From Adenophora triphylla var. japonica (Eukaryota > Streptophyta > Magnoliopsida > Asterales > Campanulaceae), in NCBI GenBank assembly GCA_022495995.1, contig JAFEMH010002516.1, positions 166,001 to 230,000 of the forward strand: 64,000 bases of DNA, read 5' to 3'. A model generated the notes under the pieces. It saw only the letters and a list, made by a program, of their open reading frames with translations. It was not told the DNA's origin and did not search any database. Made by a program: the position numbers and the translations under genes. This document shows positions 54,748-64,000 of this stretch, piece after piece; position 1 is the stretch's first letter, and the number at the start of each line of letters is the position of its first letter.

Positions 54748-56213
54748 CTTCTTTTCAGAATTTTTTCTCAAATAATACATTTTTAAAATTTTATTTACCA
54801 AAGTGACTCACTATTCAAACTTTTTCCCAAAATGTCCCATTTTTTGAAAACTCGCTACACCGTGTAGCGAGTTTATAATTTTTCAATTAAAATCGCTACA
54901 CGGTGTAGCGATTTTAAATTTGCTAAATTTTATTTAATATTTATGCTTAAAAAGAAAAAAAAAAACAAACCAAATTTGAAATCGCTACAGGATGTAGCGA
55001 TTTCAAATTATCACATTACACCACGTAACCAACAAACAAAGTCCACTACCACCACGTTAGTATACTAATAATAATAATAATAATTACTTCCTCCGACTCT
55101 AAATTATAAAATGATAATATAAAAATTATATATTAATAAAGAAAATTAAATAGAAATATTATTTTTTCCATCTCAAATAAATATTTTAAAAAATGTACTT
55201 CTATAAAAAATATTTTTCATTTCAAAAATAAATATTTCTTTCGACTCAAAATGAATAACCAAAAAATAAATTCTTTTGTCCAAATAAATGAGCATTACTT
55301 CCTTCGTCTCAATGAATATTTTATAAAATAATACTACTTCATTTGCCTCTAAAATTAATGTTTGTAATGTTAGTGTCTTCGTCTCAAAATATGATATTAA
55401 AAATTTTTCATTTCAAAAATAAATATTACTTTCGACTCAAAATGAATAACCAAAAAATAATACTACATTTTTTATCCCAAAAAAATGAGCATTACTTCCT
55501 TCATCTCAATGAATATTTTAAAAATTAATACTACTTCATTCGCCTCTAAAATGAATGTTTGTAATGTTAGTGTCTTCGTCTCAAAATATGATATTAATTT
55601 TTTAGGCAAATGAAGAGTATTATTTTATAAAATATTCATTGAGACGAAGGAAGTAATGCACATTTATTTGGACAAAAAATGTAGTATTATTTTTTGGTTA
55701 TTCATTTTGAATCGAAAGAAATATTTATTTTTGAAATGAAAAATATTTTTTTATAGAAGTACATTTTTTAAAATATTTATTTGAGATAAAAAAAATAATA
55801 TTTCTATTTAGTTTTCTTTATTAATATATAATTTTTATATTATCATTTTGTAATTTAGAGTCGGAGGAAGTAATTATTATTATTATTATTATTAGTATAC
55901 TAGAGTGGTACGTGGTGGTGGTGGACTTTGTGGGCACGTGTAATGTGATAATTTGAAATCGCTACATCCTGTAGCGATTTCAAATTTGGTTTTTTTTTTT
56001 TTTTTTTTTTTTAAGTATAAATATTAAATAAAATTTAGTAAATTTAAAATCGCTACACCGTGTAGCGATTTTAATTGAAAAATTATAAACTCGCTACACG
56101 GTGTAGCGAGTTTTCAAAAAATGGGACATTTTGGGAAAAAGTTTGAACAGTAAGTCACTTTGGTAAATAAAATTTTAAAAATGTATTATTTGAGAAAAAA
56201 TTCCTTCTTTTCA
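54748..56213. mobile_element. Mutator-like foldback element, 1,446 bp, with 10-bp direct flanks
   Basis: Element 54758-56203, flanked by identical CTTCTTTTCA (54748-54757 and 56204-56213), which fits the 9-10 bp duplications of Mutator-like elements. The two arms (54758-55352 and 55603-56203, about 600 bp) are nearly perfect inverted copies starting GAATTTTTTCTCAAATAAT. Each arm carries three small dyads, CTCGCTACACCGTGTAGCGAG, ATCGCTACACGGTGTAGCGAT and ATCGCTACAGGATGTAGCGAT. The loop of about 250 bp contains a partial direct copy of the inner arm. No ORF for a transposase. A transcript would fold into a hairpin of about 600 bp. Confidence 0.85.
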
Positions 56214-56219
56214 TCTCTT

Positions 56220-56630
56220 AACAATTCAATTTATTGTGTACGTTTGTTTTGGTTTTCGATAGTGAGTTATCACTTCTCATTGGCTTTTTGTTTTCTTAAT
56301 TTTTTTTTTATTAATTTTAGAAACTAGCTTGTTTTCAATTTGATTGAAATATTACATTTTGATTGTATTTGTACTAGTATTCTCTTACCCGTGTCTCTGG
56401 CACGGTGACTGTACACAAATTAAAAAATAATGAAATCGTCTTCCTCCCATCCCAAAAATAAAAAATAAAAATTTACCCAATACCCTGATGATTACTTTGT
56501 TCCATAATCAACATTTGATGGAGAGTGGTTTGTTTGTGTAAATGCCGAAGAGAATATAAGGAAGTCGATTATTCGGAACCGTTATCCATTTAGGGTTAGT
56601 AAAAAATATTTTCTTAATCCTCATTTTACT
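56220..56630. other. AT-rich intergenic DNA, no gene
   Basis: Nothing supported apart from a small dyad GTGTCTCTGGCACGGTGAC near 56391. Confidence 0.5.
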
Positions 56631-57080
56631 ATTATTCTTTTTTCGTAACCCCAACCTAACTCATTAATCATATAAATAATTAATAATAATTATAATCCAT
56701 AACCCATCCCCTATCCTATTTTTACCCAATGTTTGAAATAAAAAACTTAAGTAATCATGACAAACGATTTTTTAATTGATTTAGGTACAAACATTTTTCT
56801 AAAATCAGTTTTTTTTAAAGATTCTAAAATCATTCAAAAACATAATTATATATAATAGTAATTATTATGTTAAGATACACTTCTTAAATTAATTATCCTA
56901 ATAAAATAAAAGAAAAATAAATAAATCAAATTGGAGTACACATAAATAAAAAAGAAAAAAAAATACCCAATTCAATTATTTTTTGAAAGAAAGAGTATAT
57001 ATAAACCCTAAACCTTATTTTAAGGAGTATACTAAATAATTAAAAAAAACAAAAAAATAATCATTTATTTATAATCGGTT
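56631..57080. repeat. Direct duplication, copy 1
   Basis: Starts ATTATTCTTTTTTCGTAACC; contains CCCATCCCCTATCCTATTTT and GAGTATAT.AACCCTAAAC. It matches 57355-57759 along its whole length with indels. Non-coding, AT-rich. Confidence 0.85.
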
Positions 57081-57354
57081 ACCAACAAAATACAAATCAC
57101 CCCTAAACAACACAAAATAATATACTCCAATATGTCCCAAAATAAATGTCTATTTTTTAAAAAAAAAATATTACAAATGTCTCTTTCTTACAAATTTTGA
57201 TTCTAAATAATTTTTTATCAATTATCACTCATTATATATTTGCAAAACAAAAAATTTTAAAAGTGAATAGAAAGATTATTTATGAATCTTTGCTATAAAT
57301 ATTTATAAAAAAAGCTATTTTAAAATATAATTTAAATAAAAAAATTTCATTACC

Positions 57355-57759
57355 ATTATTCTTTTTTCGTAACCCCAACTCAGCCCATAAATCATATAAA
57401 TAATTAATAAGAATTATAATCCATAACCCATCCCCTATCCTATTTTTACCCAATGTTCGAAACAAAAAATTTAAGAAATCATGACGAATGATTTTTTTTA
57501 ATTGATTTAGTTACAAACATTTTTCTAAAATCATTTTTTTTAAAGATTCTAAAATCGTTCAAAAACTTAAATAAATGATCCTAAGAAAATAAAAGAGAAA
57601 AATGAATAAATCAAATTGGAATACACATAAATAAAAAACAAAAAAAATACCCAATTCAATTTTTTTGAAAGAAAGAGTATATAAACCCTAAACTTTTTTT
57701 AAGGAGTATACTAAATAATTAAAAAAAAAAAAATGATCATTTATTTATAACCGATTTTT
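57355..57759. repeat. Direct duplication, copy 2
   Basis: Same order of motifs as 56631-57080, offset about 724 bp; several short deletions explain its smaller size. Confidence 0.85.
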
Positions 57760-58082
57760 CTGTTTTAAAAAAAAAAGAATCTTAAAAAAACTTAAGTCAT
57801 CTGCAAAAAGAAATAATAGTTAAAAAGAAAAATAGAAAGGAGAAAATGAAAAAGGAAGGTTAAAAAAGAAAATAGGAGAGTGTTTAATTTCAGCCGTTTG
57901 GTCACTTTTGTAACTTTAAAGCTGAACCACCGCTTATATGGTAGATAAGAGAAAATTTTTTGACCTTGTATTGTATTATAGATTGATTTCATTGTGTGAT
58001 ATATAGCACAAAAACTAAATCTACTATAGTGAGCAAATCTCATATACAAATTGATTATTTTAGTTTTTGGCACTGAAGATTA

Positions 58083-58449
58083 GAAGGAATTTGGATGACC
58101 AAATCCGGTCCGGTTTCGGTTTCGGGCCTTGAACCGCCGGTTTCAGTTCGGCCAAATGGTAACCCTTAACCTACCCGCACTAACCTCGGTTCCGGTTCGT
58201 CCGGTTTCGGTTTTCTCCCCGGTTCGCTCCGATTCCGAGCTTTTTCGGTCCGGTTCCGGTCCGGTTCTTTGGAAAACGTGGAAATTTCGTCCGGTTCACG
58301 GTTCCGATTCCGGTCCGGTTTGGCATTTTTGTAACCCTTAACCGGCCCGTACTAGCCCCGGTTCCGGTCCGTCCGGTTCCGGGCTTTTCCGGTCCGGTTC
58401 CGGTCCGATTTTCCGATTTCGGTCCGGTTTGGCCATCCCTAGAAGGAAA
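58083..58449. mobile_element. hAT-like MITE with CCGGTCCGGTT subterminal repeats
   Basis: Element 58091-58441 (351 bp), flanked by GAAGGAAT and GAAGGAAA, an 8-bp duplication with one mismatch. The ends TTGGATGACC and GGCCATCCCTA are imperfect inverted repeats. The interior is filled with CCGGT, GGTTCCGG and GGTCCGGTT words, far more GC-rich than its surroundings. No transposase. Confidence 0.75.
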
Positions 58450-58479
58450 TGGTCGATTAATCGTGGATCATGAACTATG

Positions 58480-59109
58480 AATTGAGAATGGGGTTAGCTA
58501 GGCTAAATCTATGTATAAAACAGAAATCAAACAACAATCACACAAAAACAACGATATACGTGGTTTATCAACTTGGCTACGTATATGGGCAGAGAGTGAC
58601 AAAATATTATTATCAAATGGAAATCAACATAAAATATAATCTGTAATCTAATGCACGAATTCTTAATCACAAGAATTCCTAAATGTGCAAACCGTATATT
58701 TATAGAAACAGATGAGCAATTGAACTTTAGAACCCTATAATTATTGATATGAATAACACAAAATTATATAAGATTGTTAGGGGAATAGGGGGTATTTATA
58801 ATTCCCTAATCCTAACCCTGCAGAGTTTCTTCAAATCCTGCGCTAAACTGGTCGGCGCAGGGCCAAAACGACACAGCGCGCAACCGCACCTTAGACTGTG
58901 CGATCGCGCATTTTGTCTAGAGATTTGGCGCGATCGCCCCCACCATGTCGCGTAACCGTGCCCTTTTATCCAGTGGTATTGCGCGGCGGCACCCCGTGCT
59001 TGCACATGCATGTCATGCTCAATCAGATTGCTATCACAGGAATTACTTTTTTTGTTTTTTTAATTCCCTAATTTAGACGTCCCCAAATTAGATGACATTA
59101 AATCCAACA
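58480..59109 (-). repeat. LTR remnant with promoter module
   Basis: On the minus strand it starts TGTTGGATTTAATGTC (59109) and runs through a GC-rich cluster (58855-58990, with TGCGATCGCGCA at 58899-58910 and GGCGCGATCGCC at 58927-58938), TATAAATA (58793-58800) and a copia-like leader ending with AAACCACGTATATCG (about 58555) and TTTGATTTCTG. No PBS or partner LTR was found, so it is a solo or truncated LTR. The left end is uncertain. Confidence 0.5.
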
Positions 59110-59834
59110 AATTCCTTAATTGAAATCAATGAAACCTCATAGGATTATAGTTGAGTTAGACTAGTACATAAATAAATAATGAGAGAAGACATAACAAACT
59201 AAATTAGTTTAGTTGTAGTATTACTTTTATTTCAAAATATATGATTAATTTTAGGCTTAAGCTAATTTAGAGATGAAATCTAAAATTGGTTTTTTATTAT
59301 TAACTAAATATTTAATCTGAATTTAATTTTCTATAACAATCTATGTTTCTTTTAACAACTTATTTTGATGTTCATTTAACTGAAATTATTATATTTTGAA
59401 TACAAACTAAAATTAAGTATAATAAGTGCTAAAACTAAAATATGGTATTAGAAACATTATTTTGTTGCATAGTTCATTTTATTTTTACATTACGAAATTA
59501 TAAGGACATGCTAGAGTGCAACAACATAATATATACTCTGTTTAATCTAAGTCCTTACAATACTTTCTTCGTTCCATTTAAAATAAAATTTTAATAAATT
59601 TGATCAATCTAACTAGTCAAAATCTAAAAATTATTATTACGAATATTATTAATCGTGAGACAATAACAATTTTAAAATTTTTATTAGCATCATTATTTTT
59701 CTTCAAAGTCTTGATCAAAGTGCAATCAAGTTAAACAAAATAATATTTCGAAATCTAAAAAATAACTAAGAATAATCTATGTCCCTACAATATAATCTAA
59801 AAAATAACTAAGAAAATCTTATTCAAATGTGCCT
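59110..59834. other. AT-rich intergenic DNA
   Basis: No gene. A decayed MITE-like end (CTTTCTTCGTTCCATTTAAAA) at about 59570 is the only pattern. Confidence 0.45.
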
Positions 59835-59846
59835 TGACGTCACGTG
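59835..59846. promoter_or_regulatory. Fused C-box/G-box, TGACGTCACGTG
   Basis: TGACGTCA (59835-59842) overlaps CACGTG (59841-59846). Both are bZIP/bHLH target cores. It lies about 260 bases before the GA repeat. Confidence 0.55.
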
Positions 59847-60102
59847 TGAATGGAGCCATATGCATGTGACTACTTAGTGATAAGTTAGTTGAAGCCTTAA
59901 AGGAATTCAGAAGAAATTAATTTTGTGTCTATTAAATGAATGTCTGATATATTACTGTGAAAAAGTCAAAAAAAAGTTAGTGACCTAATCGCGAAATAAT
60001 AGAACAGAAAAGAGTCAATATCTGGTAAAGAAAAAAATTGAATTAATAACAAATATACTTGACAATCATGCAGTCAACCAAGAATATGAAAAGTTTAGGT
60101 GC

Positions 60103-60106
<4 letters not shown>

Positions 60107-60178
<72 letters not shown>

Positions 60179-60186
60179 AAACCCTA
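60107..60186 (+). promoter_or_regulatory. GA repeat followed by telo-box, candidate 5' leader
   Basis: An uninterrupted (AG)n tract spans 60107-60175, then AAACCCTA (60179-60186) and a second CCCTAG. The first ATG at 60216 opens only five codons (MVGIS), so any gene here would need a different start or is lost. GA repeats and telo-boxes are known recognition sites of BPC and telo-box-binding factors that recruit Polycomb complexes. Confidence 0.5.
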
Positions 60187-60189
60187 GCC

Positions 60190-61480
60190 CTAGGAGAAGA
60201 GAAATAATCAGAACAATGGTCGGAATATCCTGATCTCTTTTCCAACCAAGAGTATATCTATCCTACCAACAATTTGTTAAAATGTCATTTACGGTTTTAG
60301 AATTTTTCTACTTTCTTATTTATTAGTTGTCAGTTTCTAAATCAAGATAGGGTTTTATTTTTTACTGTTTTTGCTTTTGAATGAATGTAAATGGTATATC
60401 TCTAAATCTACAATTTCTCCTAATCTTCTTCGTCTGTGTCTGTCATACGTACTTCAGCTATTCTCACAAGCGATTGCATAGCAAAGAAATTCAATTTACT
60501 CGGATATTATTAGAATACCATAAGTTTTGTCAAATATAACACTAAACATGATATTCCCTATGTCCCAAAAAAAAAAAAAATCAATTTTAAATATAAAATA
60601 TTAGAGTAGGTCTTATGAAAAACTATTTTTTTTTCTAACACATAGGAAAAACTAGCTTTAAAAATGTGTGGTGTTTTTCGTAATTAACTGAAACTTCTTT
60701 AAAACGCGCGGTGTCATTTGTAATTAACCGACTTTTTTTTTAAAACAGTGATATTATTTTTCAGTGCTAGTTCTAGTGTTAAAAGTGTCAATTTTTGATT
60801 TTTTTTTTTTTTGGTGCATTGTTAGTGTTAAATAGTACTAGCAGTGTTAGTTTTAAAAAATGACATGTGCAATAATATAAAAATGTCAGTTTTAGTTATA
60901 AAAAATGTTAGAGGTGTTAATAAGTTCTTTTTATTTGCGAAAATATCACTGCGTGATTTTAAAAAAAGTTTCACTTATTTACAAAATAGGAATTGGCCAA
61001 TAAGTCTCTCATACAAATGAAAACTACCAATAAAAATTGATATTTTCAAAACTCGCCAATAAGTAATTGGATTTTCGCTGAATCAGATTACCCCTGGGTG
61101 TGAACACTCGCGTCGCCCCTAAACCATTCCAGTGTTAAGCTCTTTTGGTAGGAGAGCTTTTCTCCTCCTTTCCTTACTTTCCATCTCCTGTTTTTCTTTC
61201 TTCCTTTTTTTCCCTCAAATTTTAAAATATAATATCTCAAAATCTAGTAATTGAAAAGATAATCTGAAATCATTGTTTTAATCAAATTGACAAGACGAAT
61301 CAAACAAGTACACTCATCAAATGATTTAAATTTTAAAAATAGTTCTTTTATTTTACACTTGTAAAAAATTAAGAAAATATTTTTCATTTGTTCACACATT
61401 AGTATAAAAATTGAAATATTTATTTCTCATTTATTTATATTTGAGTATAAAAACTGATAAATTCATCTTTAAATTTTTGA
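60190..61480. other. AT-rich DNA without a recognised gene
   Basis: Holds a MITE-like end at about 60553 (TATTCCCTATGTCCCAAAA) and repeated short pieces such as GTGTTA and AAAATGTCAGTTTTAGTTA around 60760-60930. Confidence 0.45.
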
Positions 61481-61990
61481 CAATTGATACTGATCTCTAA
61501 GATGTTTAAATTTAAAGATGAATTTGTTGTCAAATACTCTTTAAATAACTGATAAATCAATTTTTTTATATATTTAATTTAAAGATGAGTGTTTTGTCAT
61601 ACACCCTTTAAATTAATGAAAAATCAAATTTCCATGTTTAAACTAAAGTTGGGTACGTTGTCACATTCGCTTTAAATAACTAAAAATTAAATTGTCTCAT
61701 AGATGACTCAATTTATTGATTGTTTAATGGTAACGATGATCTGTTGTCACATAAAATTAGAAATAGCATAGGTAATTGATTTAACGGTTGTATAGTTTCA
61801 CATTTGTGTATTGTCACATACTCATTAAACAGTAAAGAACCCAATTTATCACTTATTTCTCAATTGTGAATAATTAAAAAAATTCATTTCGCAGTTGTTT
61901 AAAGTTAGATAAATGTGTTACCACTTTTTCTATGAACAGTTGATAACTGAATTTTCCATTTGTGTGATTTCACAGTTTTTCATTAATTAA
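61480..61990. repeat. Degenerate tandem units of about 60 bp
   Basis: TTTAAAGATGAATTTGTTGTCA, TTTAAAGATGAGTGTTTTGTCA, TTTAAACTAAAGTTGGG...TTGTCAC and similar blocks recur, each followed by CTTTAAATAACT-type sequence and AATCAA. Confidence 0.55.
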
Positions 61991-62013
61991 CTGAGAAATA
62001 CAATTTAGATTAA

Positions 62014-62289
62014 TCAAATTTTACAGTTGTGCAATTGCAAGCTTCTGAAGTTGACCTTGAGTTTGTTGGCCACTGTCGTGGTTCTAGGTACAGATTTAGT
62101 CTTCTCCGTAGTCACTTTGCATGTATCTTGGATTGGAGAACTAGGATTGGTGTTTAAGCACTTTGGTTTAAGTTTGTTGGTTCCTGAAACTGAAGAAGAG
62201 TTGTGTGAATCATCATCAGAGGATGTAGTTCCCTCTTCAGGAACTTGAGAAATGGTTTCAGTAACTTGCAACTGCTCAACATTTTCCAT
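62014..62289 (-). CDS. Hypothetical 91-residue Ser/Thr-rich ORF
   Basis: ATG at 62289 (MENVEQLQVTETISQVPEEG), stop at 62014. Acidic then Ser-rich (TTSSDDDSHNSSSVSG), then basic. There is no known domain, membrane segment or promoter. A Stowaway-like end (CTCCCTCTATCCCAAAATG) begins 7 bases upstream. It could be a first exon, a gene fragment or chance. Confidence 0.25.
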   Translation of the reverse strand: MENVEQLQVTETISQVPEEGTTSSDDDSHNSSSVSGTNKLKPKCLNTNPSSPIQDTCKVTTEKTKSVPRTTTVANKLKVNFRSLQLHNCKI

Positions 62290-62514
62290 AATATTATACT
62301 CCCTCTATCCCAAAATGATTTTCTATTTTTTTTTTCTGCCGTTAGTATGAATTAATTTTGAACAGTAAGTTAATTTAACCGTAATAACGTAATATTAAAC
62401 TTGCAATTGGTACACTATCAACAATACTATCAATAACAAGTTCCACATTTTTATTACGATAATTAAATTAAACTAATATAATTGCTCAAAATTCATTTTA
62501 AATAATGAGAAAAA

Positions 62515-62885
62515 AAGTGAAATTAATGACCTCTTCGATACACCCACACCCTCTCCATAAAGCATCAAAAGAGCTTTATACATGACTTGATCAGGTTGGT
62601 TATACAACTTCGCAATCTGTTTATGAATCCCCCGAGCCACTGATAAATCTTTCAACGCGGTACACCCTTTCAAAGCAGCCGAAAATGAAAATTTCGTCGG
62701 ACAAACTCCACGAATATATTAACAAACCTTCTTTCAACAAACCATTTCTCGAGAACCCATAATCATGGACTCCTAGACAGATTCTTTCACATCCCCATCT
62801 TCAAAAACACCAAGAGCTTCATCAATTTGGCCACAAACCGTGTAATGTGTAATGAACTTGCTCTTTAATTTGGGACTCAAAACTT
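62515..62885 (-). pseudogene. Pentatricopeptide-repeat (PPR) protein fragment
   Basis: Minus strand from about 62885: LKSKFITHYTVCGQIDEALGVFEDG is a PPR motif; a TAG follows where Trp is expected (KESV*ESM, near 62780); then a shifted frame; from about 62690 TKFSFSAALKGCTALKDLSVARGIHKQIAKL and DQVMYKALLMLYGEG give a further PLS-type repeat. PPR proteins bind organellar RNA in editing and processing. Both ends are missing, and stops and frameshifts make it a pseudogene. A related intact PPR gene is probably elsewhere in the genome. Confidence 0.75.
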
Positions 62886-63085
62886 AACTACAATCTACAA
62901 TTATTCAAATATCTGTATTCGGCAATGTAAAATTGGTTCAGAAGTCTAACTGTTCCATAGAACTGTAAATTCAATACAATATATAATTATATGATTTGTC
63001 ATACCTCGCATCCTGCCTTTAAAGTAAGTTTCAAGAAACCAAGTAAAATTACCACAGACCAGAACCAACGCATAGAGCGGCGCAC

Positions 63086-63090
<5 letters not shown>

Positions 63091-63125
<35 letters not shown>
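63091..63125. repeat. (GA)n microsatellite
   Basis: An uninterrupted GAGAGA tract of 35 bases. Confidence 0.95.
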
Positions 63126-63129
<4 letters not shown>

Positions 63130-63544
63130 AAGCAGGTAAGGATAGTTTCGCCATTTACAATTATTATAAAGGAAGTTGGGGACTATACTAAGGTTTTGAT
63201 TTCAACTCAGGGATCATAATAAAGTGAAAACGAAATGTAAATTTTTTATCGGTAAATTTCACCATATATTAGGAATTTATTGGTAAAAACCCCTAAAAAT
63301 GTCTCCACGTGCTTTTAAAAATGTGTCAGTTAATTACGAAAATGACAATTTGCGATTTTAAAAGCTAGTTTTTCAAATTGCTACAAAAAATTATGTTTTC
63401 CAAGATTTTAACAAAATATTATTATTTAATAATTAAATTTAATTCAAAGGGGTGAGGAAATCTTAATATATTGTTATTGTTTCTTACTAAAAGGGGGGGG
63501 GGGGGAACATATTTTAGTTTAAAATAATAGTAATTTTTGAATTA

Positions 63545-63807
63545 TACTCTCTCCATCCCATCCGACTTGGTACAATTTGTCATTATATGTCGCACTCGAT
63601 TTAGTATATCCTAAAATGGTAAGTTTATATTATTTTTATATTTTATGGGACCATTTGTCATACTAATAAGAACAATTTTCTTACTATTTCACCACATATT
63701 ATTTATTTTATTTTATTTATTATACTCACAATATCTGCTATACTCATTATCTCAAATTTTATTGTATTAATAGTATTTGTTAATTCCATATTGAATGGAG
63801 GGAGTAT
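63545..63807. mobile_element. Stowaway-like MITE (Tc1/mariner type)
   Basis: Element 63547-63805 (259 bp), ends CTCTCTCCATCCC and TTGAATGGAGGGAG, inverted to each other, flanked by TA on both sides, the Tc1/mariner target duplication. Confidence 0.8.
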
Positions 63808-64000
63808 AGCTCTAAATTAAAGCATTTTAAAATAAAAGGTGGGGCGGAGGAATTGCCCCCTTACGATTTGCCCTGGCTCGTGGCATGCCGACATCCAACT
63901 AGAAAATCAAGGGTCTAGCTATTAGTTATATACGTATGAATGAAATTTATAAAAGTGTTTGGTAAAATTTGATTTGAATAATTCATAAAAAATGTTAATT
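63808..64000. other. AT-rich end of window
   Basis: Nothing recognised apart from a GC-richer patch at 63840-63900. Confidence 0.4.

Noticed and set aside
57792..58073. 93-residue Phe-rich ORF
   Set aside because: AT-rich low-complexity DNA; no start context, domain or codon bias.
60216..60233. ATG after the GA/telo-box leader as a gene start
   Set aside because: Only five codons before a stop and no downstream exon recognised.

Overview
The window is nuclear DNA of a flowering plant, most likely a eudicot: plant-specific LTR-retrotransposon lineages (Tat-like, Del-like chromovirus, Athila-like, Ty1/copia), Stowaway-, hAT- and Mutator-type MITEs, plant-mobile-domain coding sequence, one small AP2/ERF gene and a PPR pseudogene, in an AT-rich background. 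No bacterial, viral, tRNA, rRNA or CRISPR feature was seen. About 1-51.6 kb is a stack of nested LTR retrotransposons; 51.6-64 kb is gene-proximal DNA rich in MITEs.

Layout. 1-2486 and 11340-13084 are decayed minus-strand Ty3/gypsy (Tat-like) coding DNA, split by a complete Del-like element at 2487-11334 with 5-bp target duplications TTAAG; the reading frame is continuous across the target site. 13085-29595 is a second Tat-like minus-strand element: two tandem LTR-plus-3'-region copies (13085-16952), minisatellites (17433-17990), two genes running antisense to the element (a four-exon plant-mobile-domain pseudogene at 18380-20967 and a DUF7745-like pseudogene at 21498-22262), then pol (22262-23102 and 28265-29595), itself broken by a truncated plus-strand Del-like element (23103-28264). 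29596-38713 is an Athila-like element with gag, protease and an Athila ORF1-like gene but no RT or integrase. 38714-42829 is the 3' half of a SIRE-like element: a proline-rich/coiled-coil ORF and a 1.5-kb LTR. 42830-45974 holds a GAGCTCG-rich segment and the PBS end of another tRNA-Asp-primed element. 46464-51571 is a complete but dead Ty1/copia element with target duplications ATATT.

53746-54090 is the only clearly intact host gene, a 114-residue group IX ERF transcription factor with a TATA box. Around it lie a 1.45-kb Mutator-like foldback element, a hAT-like MITE, a Stowaway-like MITE, an LTR remnant, a GA-repeat/telo-box leader and a PPR pseudogene.

The most unusual signal crosses families. 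At least six unrelated retroelement promoters carry, just upstream of the TATA box and on the same strand, an array of a short GC-rich dyad in otherwise AT-rich DNA: TGGGCGACCGCCCA in both the Del-like and the copia elements, GCACGGCCGC in the Athila-like one, GCCGTGCGGC in the Tat-like one and its antisense genes, GGGAGCGCTCCC and GGCGCGATCGCC in two others. The Athila-like element has a second copy of its array inside the element, in front of ORF1. The SIRE-like element instead shows a strand-biased word, AACCGC, about 27 times in 4.1 kb. Two elements with young LTRs lack a working pol, so they must have moved using enzymes made elsewhere.
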